Origin: JAWSVE01 sp050789445
Lineage (GTDB): Bacteria > Pseudomonadota > Gammaproteobacteria > Pseudomonadales > Cellvibrionaceae
Assembly: GCA_050789445.1 (NCBI GenBank)
Contig: JAILXR010000001.1
Location: forward strand, 2,728,001-2,792,000
Reading direction: 5' to 3'
Length of the DNA: 64,000 bases
The number at the start of each line of letters is the position of its first letter. The first letter of the stretch is position 1. The notes beneath the pieces were generated by a model. The model was not told where the DNA came from. It made no database searches and saw only the letters and a program-made list of their open reading frames with translations. The position numbers and the translations under genes are program-made. Of this stretch, positions 8,968 through 16,118 are shown piece after piece.

Positions 8968-9315
8968 CTAATTACAAACACCAGAAATGTAGGATAGAAC
9001 TTTTTCATCAGAGCATGCATCGCACTTATTAGAATACGTTTTTAATTCTGATGATGGACACGGTGTTGTAACACAGCGTACGTTAGTATCCCGTGTTGCA
9101 CAAACAGGCATATATTCTCGGGTACAAATTTCTGGGCGAGGATTAAGGCACTCGATAAAGTTCTTTTTTTCTTGTGCATTGTCTGGATTATTATTTGAAA
9201 AATCAGCATTTTGATTTGAACATGATGTAATCAAGAATGCTAAAACAAAAAGAAAAAATATTTTTATGTAAGTGATGTCTCTTCCCCTTCTGATCGTGCA
9301 ACAACGACAGCACAA
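8968..9315 (-). CDS. Kazal-like domain lipoprotein
   Basis: The sequence shows a lipoprotein signal (KIFFLFVLAFLITSC), a short Asn/Gln-rich linker, then a Cys-rich domain with EYMPVCATR, KTYSNKCDACSDEK and a final SGVC. That spacing fits Kazal-type protease-inhibitor-like domains. The start is unusual: there is no ATG, GTG or TTG near the signal peptide. The coordinates given use an upstream TTG inside gltP, which would add an odd Cys-rich stretch. A good ribosome site (AAGGGG at about 9284-9289) precedes an ATC codon at 9276-9274, which may be the true start. It overlaps the 3' end of the symporter gene and is probably translationally coupled to it. Confidence 0.65.
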   Translation of the reverse strand: MCCRCCTIRRGRDITYIKIFFLFVLAFLITSCSNQNADFSNNNPDNAQEKKNFIECLNPRPEICTREYMPVCATRDTNVRCVTTPCPSSELKTYSNKCDACSDEKVLSYISGVCN

Positions 9316-10535
9316 CAGCTATCACTAAACACATTCACAGCCGTTCGCATCATGTCGAGTAAGCGATCGGTTACCATCAATAAACCCACCAGCTCTAGAG
9401 GCAGTTCTAAAACAGTCATAATGACCATGATAGCAACAAGGCTGGCAGCTGGAATACCTGCAACACCAATCGACGTTAATAGTGCGATAATAACAACCGT
9501 AAACTGTGTCGCAAAAGATAAGTCGCCACCGTAGGCTTGAGCAATAAAAATAACGGCGACACATTCGTATAATGCCGTGCCGTCCATGTTTATAGTGGCG
9601 CCTAGGGGTAAACAGAAAGCGGTAGTTTTGTTTGAAACACCAGAACCTTTTTCAACGCACTCCATGGTTAAAGGTAAAGTGCCTGATGAGCTTGCTGTAG
9701 AAAAAGCGGTTAACATCGCAGGAGCCATTGAGCGATAGTGTTTTAGCGGTTTAACGCCAGCAAAAAATTTCAAAATTAAAGGCAGTGCGATAAACGCGTG
9801 AATAGCGAGTGCGGCAACAACGGTAATAAAAAACCACCCCATTATTTTTACCGCTTCAAACCCTGTCATTGAGATGGTTTTGGCGACCAAGCCAAAAACT
9901 CCAATGGGTGCGAATTTCATGATGAACATAGTGATTGCCATCATGGTTTCAAAAGTGGCCTGCCAAAAATTATGGAGTGTTGTTTTTAATTCGGCCTTTA
10001 AGCGAGTCATGTAAAAGCCGAAAAGCAAACCAAAGAAAATTAATCCGAGCATTTGTCCGTCAGCGGCGGCTTGAACGATATTGGGTGGAACCATTCTCAA
10101 AAAAACTTGAACGATATCTCCAGTGCCCCGCCCATTGGCCCTAGCAATTTCGGCTTGAACATCGTCAGCGGGGACGAGCGTTAATTGGTTACCTGCTGGC
10201 TTTCCATCAATGACTCCGGGAGCAATGACGTTGACAACTGCGAGTCCAATTAAAATCGCTATTAAGCTTGATGCCATATAAAACAATAGTGTTTTGCCAC
10301 CAAGCCTGCCGATATTGCCATCTCCGCCCATGCCAGCAACACCACAAATGATGGATGACAACACCAGCGGCACAATAATCATTTTTAATCCGTTTAAAAA
10401 TAATGTACCTAAAAAGTCAAAAACACTAAAAGTTGATATCCCAAAAATCATGGTATTTTGGTCTGTCACTCCGCCGATTAAAAAGGCCAGTGCAATAGCG
10501 CCAAGAATTTGCCAATGTAGTGGAATGCTTTTCAT
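9264..10535 (-). CDS. Dicarboxylate/amino acid:cation symporter (DAACS family, GltP-like)
   Basis: A 423-residue inner-membrane secondary transporter that takes up glutamate, aspartate or C4-dicarboxylates with H+ or Na+. Family marks are the serine-rich hairpin STASSSGTLPLT, the binding-site motif ATINMDGTALYE, and the C-terminal TDRLLDMMRTAVNVFSDSC. Several hydrophobic segments cover the whole length, matching GltP/GltT proteins (about 420-440 residues). The substrate cannot be assigned from sequence alone. The Kazal-like lipoprotein gene overlaps its 3' end. Confidence 0.93.
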   Translation of the reverse strand: MKSIPLHWQILGAIALAFLIGGVTDQNTMIFGISTFSVFDFLGTLFLNGLKMIIVPLVLSSIICGVAGMGGDGNIGRLGGKTLLFYMASSLIAILIGLAVVNVIAPGVIDGKPAGNQLTLVPADDVQAEIARANGRGTGDIVQVFLRMVPPNIVQAAADGQMLGLIFFGLLFGFYMTRLKAELKTTLHNFWQATFETMMAITMFIMKFAPIGVFGLVAKTISMTGFEAVKIMGWFFITVVAALAIHAFIALPLILKFFAGVKPLKHYRSMAPAMLTAFSTASSSGTLPLTMECVEKGSGVSNKTTAFCLPLGATINMDGTALYECVAVIFIAQAYGGDLSFATQFTVVIIALLTSIGVAGIPAASLVAIMVIMTVLELPLELVGLLMVTDRLLDMMRTAVNVFSDSCCAVVVARSEGEETSLT

Positions 10536-10782
10536 GATTTTTTACCTATTATCAATGAGGTAGGTTCGAAGCGGGCGAGGGAGCCATTTGTTTTTATTGT
10601 CAGTATCAAAAGCCACAATAACTGACCTTAGGCTAAAAGAAGGTACCAATACAAGTGATAAACGTTGTGGAGTGGTTATTTTTGGCAATTTCGGTTCGGT
10701 GGTATAGTGCGACAATGTATCGAAAAGCATGCAATAAAAGCGCTTGTAGAGAGCCTGTCACTAGAGAATAGAACGAAGACGT

Positions 10783-11673
10783 ATGACTAATAATACAAAG
10801 CCCTCAGTCCCTTTAGATTCGAAGCCATCGCGTTTCATGAGCTTTTGGCAGTTAATGCGTTTAGACAAGCCTATTGGCACATTGCTTTTATTATGGCCGA
10901 CGTTATGGGCATTGTGGATTGCAGGCGAAGGTAAGCCAGATGTGAAGATCGTAATGATTTTTGTCGTCGGTACGATTGTGATGCGAGCAGCAGGATGTGT
11001 CATCAATGATTATGCTGATCGAAATATTGATGGTCACGTAGCGCGGACTCGCAATAGGCCGTTAGCGACGGGTGCGGTATCGGCAACAGAGGCTTTGATT
11101 TTATTTGTGGTGCTATGTGCGATTGCTTTTGGTCTGGTGTTATTTACGAATCCATTGACGATCAAGCTGTCGTTGGGCGGCGTTGCCCTTGCGATTTGTT
11201 ATCCTTTCATGAAGCGGTTTACGTTCTTGCCGCAAGTGGTTTTGGGTGCGGCTTTTTCATGGGGAATCCCTATGGCGTTTACAGCGCAAACCAATGAATT
11301 ATCGACATCGTTGTGGCTTATTTATATTGCTAATTTAATATGGACAGTTGTTTACGATACGTTTTATGCCATGGTTGATCGAAAAGATGATCTTAAGATA
11401 GGGGTAAAGTCGACCGCTATTTTATTTGGTAGTAACGATCGTATGATTACGGGCGTTTTGCAAGCAATGACAATATTGTCTTTAGTCATGGTGGCGACAC
11501 GGTTTAATTTAGGAGTCTACTTTTATGGTGGGCTTGTTGCGGCGAGTTTATTGTTTTGGTACCAACAATGGCTGATAAAATACCGTGACCCACAGGATTG
11601 CTTTAGGGCGTTTCTCAATAACCAATGGGTGGGTTGTGTGATCTTTTTGGGAATTCTTCTTCATTATTATTAG
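10783..11673 (+). CDS. ubiA: 4-hydroxybenzoate octaprenyltransferase
   Basis: Membrane prenyltransferase that attaches the polyprenyl tail to 4-hydroxybenzoate in ubiquinone synthesis. The 296-residue protein has LMRLDKPIGTLLLLWPTLWAL at the N-terminus, the first Asp-rich motif NDYADRNIDGHVARTRNRPL, and the second YDTFYAMVDRKDDLKIGVKS, with multiple membrane helices between. ubiA lies directly upstream of phoB, an arrangement shared with Pseudomonas, but ubiC, which often precedes it, is not visible in the 247-bp gap upstream. Confidence 0.97.
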   Translation: MTNNTKPSVPLDSKPSRFMSFWQLMRLDKPIGTLLLLWPTLWALWIAGEGKPDVKIVMIFVVGTIVMRAAGCVINDYADRNIDGHVARTRNRPLATGAVSATEALILFVVLCAIAFGLVLFTNPLTIKLSLGGVALAICYPFMKRFTFLPQVVLGAAFSWGIPMAFTAQTNELSTSLWLIYIANLIWTVVYDTFYAMVDRKDDLKIGVKSTAILFGSNDRMITGVLQAMTILSLVMVATRFNLGVYFYGGLVAASLLFWYQQWLIKYRDPQDCFRAFLNNQWVGCVIFLGILLHYY

Positions 11674-11722
11674 GATGAGAAAACTCGCGTATAGCGATGG
11701 TCCTTTACTGTGTTAATTAAAA

Positions 11723-11754
11723 TTGTCATAAATCTGTAACAGATTCTCTATTAA
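11723..11754 (+). promoter_or_regulatory. Pho box and -10 element of the phoB promoter
   Basis: TTGTCATAAATCTGTAAC (11723-11740) matches the 18-bp Pho box consensus (two CTGTCAT-type repeats with an AAAT spacer) at most positions. TATTAA at 11749-11754 can serve as -10, 8 bp further on. Transcription would then begin around 11760-11765, after the ATG at 11755. This implies autoregulation of phoBR by PhoB, as is known in E. coli and Pseudomonas. Confidence 0.8.
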
Positions 11755-11796
11755 ATGGGTTTAACTGTGACCGACAAAAAAAGTATTGATAGCCCT

Positions 11797-12507
11797 ATGC
11801 CTGATAAGACGATACTGATAGTAGATGACGAAACAGCGATTCGTGATATGTTAAGAGTCGCTTTAGAGATGGCTGATTATCACGTCATAGAGGCAGAAAA
11901 TGCTCAAGAGGCTCATAGCCTTATTATTGATAGCACACCTGATCTGATTTTATTGGATTGGATGCTACCGCAAACAAGCGGCATTGAGTTGGCTCGTCGC
12001 CTTAAGAGAGACGAACTTACATCTTCGATTCCTATTATTATGCTCACCGCAAAAGGTGAAGAAGATAATAAAATCCAAGGGTTAGAAACAGGTGCGGATG
12101 ACTACATCACGAAGCCATTCTCGCCAAGAGAATTAGTTGCCCGCTTAAAAGCGGTGCTGCGTCGCAATGGGGCTACTAGTGAGAGCTCCCCTATCGTTGT
12201 TGATGGGCTGTTGTTAGATCCATCAAGCCATAGAGTGAGTATTAATGAGCAGTCAGTTGATATAGGGCCGACTGAATATCGCCTTCTTGAATTCTTCCTC
12301 ACTCATCAAGAACGTGTTTATACGCGAACACAACTCCTTGATCATGTTTGGGGAGGAAATGTTTATGTAGAAGAGCGCACTGTTGATGTACATATTCGGC
12401 GCCTACGTAAAGTACTTAGCATTGGTGGACATGAGCGCTATGTTCAAACAGTTCGCGGTACAGGCTATCGTTTTTCAACAAAATTATCCTCTATCGCATC
12501 AGCATAA
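11797..12507 (+). CDS. phoB: Phosphate regulon response regulator PhoB
   Basis: OmpR/PhoB-type response regulator that activates phosphate-starvation genes by binding Pho boxes. I choose the ATG at 11797 (MPDKTILIVDDE) because family members start there and the Pho box promoter places the transcript start downstream of the earlier in-frame ATG at 11755. The receiver domain shows VDDE, the phospho-acceptor Asp in LILLDWMLP, and Lys in DDYITKPFSPRELVARLK. The C-terminal winged helix shows LGPTEYRLLEFF-like, TRTQLLDHVWG and VDVHIRRLRKVL. phoR follows 181 bp later. Confidence 0.96.
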   Translation: MPDKTILIVDDETAIRDMLRVALEMADYHVIEAENAQEAHSLIIDSTPDLILLDWMLPQTSGIELARRLKRDELTSSIPIIMLTAKGEEDNKIQGLETGADDYITKPFSPRELVARLKAVLRRNGATSESSPIVVDGLLLDPSSHRVSINEQSVDIGPTEYRLLEFFLTHQERVYTRTQLLDHVWGGNVYVEERTVDVHIRRLRKVLSIGGHERYVQTVRGTGYRFSTKLSSIASA

Positions 12508-12598
12508 AATACGCTTATATTCTTTACTAGAATAGCTTGCCAGCTCCACCTCATTAAAAATTAATTTCCTCGCTAAAAAATCCATGATCAGTTATTCG

Positions 12599-12617
12599 AA
12601 GCCATGTATCATGGCTT
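12599..12617 (+). repeat. Stem-loop between phoB and phoR
   Basis: AAGCCAT (12599-12605) and ATGGCTT (12611-12617) form a 7-bp stem with a 5-nt loop, followed by TGTCAGT. It could be a weak attenuator lowering phoR relative to phoB, but there is no proper T-run. Confidence 0.3.
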
Positions 12618-12688
12618 TGTCAGTCAATAAGGCAGAATATACGTAACCGCTTTATTATTTATCAATTATTAACCATTGGAATTTTATT

Positions 12689-13990
12689 TTGCATCGAGGT
12701 TTTACAGTCGAAATTCGACGCGTGATAATTTTTACAATTATTGCGATTTTATTTGGTGTGTTAAATGGATATTTAACGTGGACGTTAATTATCTGTGGCG
12801 CCCTATATATGAGTTGGATGCTCTGGCAAATTCGTCGGCTTGATAAATGGTTAGTATCACGCAAAGTGGAATTGCCGCCAGAAGCTAGCGGAATCTGGGG
12901 TGATATTTTTGACCGTATTTATCATCTTCAGAAACGACATGAACGAGAAAAAGAGCGACTACAATCAGTACTTCATCGAGTACAAGATACGACAGCCGCA
13001 TTGCCAGATGCTGTTGTGTTGCTTGATTCCCGCGGTAATATTACATGGTGGAATGAAACAGCGACTAATCTCATTGGTTTCCACTCAACGGATAAAAGCC
13101 AGCCTCTCATTAATTTTGTTCGCAGTCCTCGGTTTATTCGCTATTTCGAGCAAGCTGATTATCGTGAGCCAATAACGATAACCTCTCCCTATAACAATGC
13201 GAAAAAAATTCAATTTCAAATAACAGTGTATGGCCAAGGCGAGCGACTAGTTTTAATTCGCGACGTTACCCGTATCCAGCGGTTAGAACAGATGAGAAAA
13301 GATTTTGTCGGTAATGTCTCTCATGAGTTACGAACGCCGCTTACCGTTATTAAAGGATATTTAGAAACACTAGAAGATCACATTGAAGTTGCGCCAACAT
13401 GGAAAAAACCTATTGCGCAAATGCAAGAGCAAAGTAAGCGAATGAACTTGCTGATAAATGATCTCATTGCCTTGTCACAATTAGAAACTGAGGATCAGGA
13501 TTACAGTCAAACAAAAGTATCGATAGAACAATTGCTGCATAGTGTAAGAGCGGAAGCTGAAATTATAGCTGAAGGTGAGTACACAATAATGACTCAGTGT
13601 AATACTGATAAAGCGATTCGAGGAAGCCAAAAAGAATTACACAGCGCTATCTCTAATTTAGTCGTTAATGCGATTAAATATTCACCGAAAGGCTCGGAAG
13701 TTATTATAAAAGCAACTTGCAATGAAAAAGGTTGTCAGATTTCGGTGAGTGATAATGGTATTGGCATTGACGCTATCCATATTCCGAGATTGACGGAACG
13801 TTTTTATCGCGTGGATGCAAGTCGATCTATCAATACTGGTGGAACAGGTTTGGGGTTAGCCATTGTTAAACATGTATTATTACGCCATGATGCGACGCTA
13901 TTTATAGAAAGCCAGCCAGGTAAAGGAAGTACGTTTTTCTGTACTTTTCCAGCGAATCGAATTGCAGAAGTAGATAATGCAAAGAGATAA
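12689..13990 (+). CDS. phoR: Phosphate regulon sensor histidine kinase PhoR
   Basis: Membrane-bound kinase that phosphorylates PhoB under phosphate limitation. The 433-residue protein begins with TTG, preceded by TTGGA at suitable spacing. It has two hydrophobic segments (about 12-45), a PAS domain (about 95-190; PDAVVLLDSRGNITWWNETA), a HisKA domain with the phospho-acceptor in VGNVSHELRTPL (His212), and a HATPase domain with N box NLVVNAIKYSP, G1 DNGIGI and G2 GGTGLGLAIVKH. There is no large periplasmic sensor, as in other PhoR proteins, consistent with sensing through PstSCAB-PhoU. Confidence 0.95.
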   Translation: MHRGFTVEIRRVIIFTIIAILFGVLNGYLTWTLIICGALYMSWMLWQIRRLDKWLVSRKVELPPEASGIWGDIFDRIYHLQKRHEREKERLQSVLHRVQDTTAALPDAVVLLDSRGNITWWNETATNLIGFHSTDKSQPLINFVRSPRFIRYFEQADYREPITITSPYNNAKKIQFQITVYGQGERLVLIRDVTRIQRLEQMRKDFVGNVSHELRTPLTVIKGYLETLEDHIEVAPTWKKPIAQMQEQSKRMNLLINDLIALSQLETEDQDYSQTKVSIEQLLHSVRAEAEIIAEGEYTIMTQCNTDKAIRGSQKELHSAISNLVVNAIKYSPKGSEVIIKATCNEKGCQISVSDNGIGIDAIHIPRLTERFYRVDASRSINTGGTGLGLAIVKHVLLRHDATLFIESQPGKGSTFFCTFPANRIAEVDNAKR

Positions 13991-14007
13991 AAATAATACG
14001 CCCATTC

Positions 14008-15189
14008 ATGAAAAAATATAACGCGCAGTTTATTGATTCCATAGAACAGGTGGGAAAAACTCACTGGAATCGACTTTGCGGAATAGACTCTCCCTTCTTA
14101 AGATACGAATTTCTTTTTGCGTTAGAGAAATCTAATTGCACTACAAAAACAAGTGGCTGGCAACCACATCATTTGGTCATCCATGGTCGAGATAACACTA
14201 CTGAGCAAGGTATTATTGCCGTAATGCCGCTATATATTAAAACCAATTCTTATGGAGAATATGTGTTTGATTGGGCTTGGGCGGATGCTTATCAGCGATA
14301 CGGATTCCAATACTATCCAAAGTTAATGACAGCGATTCCCTTCACTCCAGCAACGGGGAAGCGAATAGGAACTTTAAAACAATCATCACAAATAGAATCA
14401 GAGTTAATTTCGTTCATCGTGCAAGCGGTTAAACTAGAGGCTGAAAACCTTCAAGCTTCATCATGGCATTGTTTATTTCCAGAAAGCTCAGTGTGTGATT
14501 TATTACAGGAGAACGGAGTTAGTCGAAGAAAAGGGTGTCAGTTTCATTGGTTAAATAAAAATTATTCCTCTTTCGATCATTTCTTAGAAACCTTTAATTC
14601 AAGAAAGCGAAAAAATTTAAAAAAAGAACGTAAAAAAGTGATAGAGCAAGGCGTAATTATTAAAAAGAAATTAGGAAAAGACGTCACAGAAGAAGAATGG
14701 TTTATGTTTTATCAGTTTTATCATTTAACGTATTTTAAGCGCAGTGGCAGACAAGGGTATTTAAACGAAGAATTTTTTAAACAAATAGCGCAGACAATGC
14801 CAGAACAGATAATGATGGTCATAGCTTATAAAGAAGAACTAAATAAAGAAAGCAAAATGATAGCAGCTTCATTATTTTTTATTGGCAAAGACGTTTTATA
14901 TGGTCGATATTGGGGGTGCTTAGAAGAGTATGATTTTTTACACTTCGAAGCTTGTTATTATCAAGGCATCGAATTTGCGATTGAAAACCAATTAGAAAAA
15001 TTTGACCCTGGCGCACAAGGAGAACATAAAATTCAAAGAGGATTTACACCTGTTGCCACATGGTCAAACCATTGGATTGCTCGTCAAGATTTTAGTGCAG
15101 CAATTGACGATTTTTTAAAAAAAGAAATGACAGGTGTTGATCACTATATTCAGGATTGTAAACAATATTTACCTTTTAAGAATTATTAG
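14008..15189 (+). CDS. FemAB-like GNAT acyltransferase (DUF482 family)
   Basis: A 393-residue soluble protein of the family annotated as peptidoglycan biosynthesis/recognition or GNAT (PF04339, DUF482). Marks are the basic patch SRKRKNLKKERKKV (about 195-210), YHLTYFKRSGRQGYLNEEFF, LYGRYWGCLEEYDFLHFEAC and the C-terminal FDPGAQGEHKIQRGFTPV, which is diagnostic of the family. The biochemical substrate is not established for the family. It starts 18 bp after phoR in the same direction and may be read from the pho transcript, but no Pho-related function is implied. Confidence 0.85.
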   Translation: MKKYNAQFIDSIEQVGKTHWNRLCGIDSPFLRYEFLFALEKSNCTTKTSGWQPHHLVIHGRDNTTEQGIIAVMPLYIKTNSYGEYVFDWAWADAYQRYGFQYYPKLMTAIPFTPATGKRIGTLKQSSQIESELISFIVQAVKLEAENLQASSWHCLFPESSVCDLLQENGVSRRKGCQFHWLNKNYSSFDHFLETFNSRKRKNLKKERKKVIEQGVIIKKKLGKDVTEEEWFMFYQFYHLTYFKRSGRQGYLNEEFFKQIAQTMPEQIMMVIAYKEELNKESKMIAASLFFIGKDVLYGRYWGCLEEYDFLHFEACYYQGIEFAIENQLEKFDPGAQGEHKIQRGFTPVATWSNHWIARQDFSAAIDDFLKKEMTGVDHYIQDCKQYLPFKNY

Positions 15190-15199
15190 CACCGAAAAC

Positions 15200-15793
15200 C
15201 TATTGGTTATACTGCCAAATAAGCATCCGATTATTAGCAGGCATTTCGTAATCTTTTAGTAAAGAAAGATTGGCCAATTTAGCAAGGTCATTGATAGCTT
15301 CAAAGTCTCGTATTGCGCGGTAAGGTGCTTGTGTTTTTAACCAGTCATTGAAGCGTGCATTACTCTCGCTTGTAAACTCACCGCCGTAATTAAATGGTCC
15401 ATAAATCGCAACTATCGCTTGATCAAGCAATATATTCGGCAACCCTTCGAAAAAAAATTTAACTTGTTGCCAGGACATGATGTGCAAAGTATTTGCCGAA
15501 AATAGAGCATCTACATGTTTAATATCCCAGGGCTGTTTTTCTGCGTTTAACTCAATGGGCCTTTTTACATTAGGGAGCTTAGCCTCGTTAATCCACTGAC
15601 AAATTCCTACATGGTTTTCAGATAAGTCACTCGTTTGCCAATGTAAGTGAGATAAATGTTTTGCAAAATAAACGGCATGCTGCCCTGTTCCACTCCCCAC
15701 CTCTAAAACAGATTTGGAATTAGAAAATTCTTCTCTCAAAACATTTAAAATTGGCTTTTTATTATTTTCACAAGATTGCGCGAACGGTTTCAT
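15200..15793 (-). CDS. DUF938 family SAM-dependent methyltransferase
   Basis: A 197-residue class I methyltransferase-fold protein. SAM-binding motif I is visible as VLEVGSGTGQHAVYFAKHL (about 35-53), followed by WQTSDLSENHVGICQWI, DALFSANTLHIMSW and YGPFNYGGEFTSESNARF, the typical DUF938 strings. The substrate is unknown. It is convergent to the FemAB-like gene with only 10 bp between the stops and no clear terminator. Confidence 0.85.
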   Translation of the reverse strand: MKPFAQSCENNKKPILNVLREEFSNSKSVLEVGSGTGQHAVYFAKHLSHLHWQTSDLSENHVGICQWINEAKLPNVKRPIELNAEKQPWDIKHVDALFSANTLHIMSWQQVKFFFEGLPNILLDQAIVAIYGPFNYGGEFTSESNARFNDWLKTQAPYRAIRDFEAINDLAKLANLSLLKDYEMPANNRMLIWQYNQ

Positions 15794-16118
15794 AATTTTT
15801 AGTCAGAGTAAGTCTTTCAATAAGTTAAAAATAATTAATATGAATATCGATAATAACGCAATTAATTAAAATTTATAGTAATTTTTGTTTGGTGTTATAA
15901 AGCTAAACAATGCTTTTTTAACAACTAAAAGGTACGAATAACTACCTATATTTAAAATTTAAAGCATTTGAAGATTTTTCATTAAAACTAAACCTGATAC
16001 AATCCGCACCCCATTGCAAAACTCTATAATTATCGAGCTTTGCAAAAGTCAGCTCATTATTTCGATCATGGTTTGTATCAAGGAATCAGGATGATACAGA
16101 TCCACTAGGAGATTTATC
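15794..16118. other. 325-bp regulatory gap before the autotransporter gene
   Basis: Very AT-rich and non-coding by eye. It separates the divergent methyltransferase and autotransporter genes and should contain both promoters. The one distinct structure is an 11-bp inverted repeat, listed separately. A good ribosome site (CTAGGAG) lies before the GTG at 16119. Confidence 0.5.
16014..16045. repeat. Inverted repeat upstream of the autotransporter gene
   Basis: TTGCAAAACTC (16014-16024) and GAGCTTTGCAA (16035-16045) match at 10 of 11 positions around a 10-nt spacer, about 75 bp before the start codon. It could be an operator or a leader hairpin; nothing here decides which. Confidence 0.4.

Noticed and set aside
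10542..10730. A 62-codon minus-strand ORF between gltP and ubiA
   Set aside because: No ribosome site, no recognised motif, and it occupies the promoter region of two divergent genes. It also does not resemble ubiC, which I looked for here.
12599..12617. phoB-phoR stem-loop as a full terminator
   Set aside because: Stem of only 7 bp and no T-run. Kept only as a low-confidence repeat.
12655..12864. Minus-strand ORF over the phoR start
   Set aside because: Overlaps the conserved membrane part of PhoR and has no ribosome site or motif.
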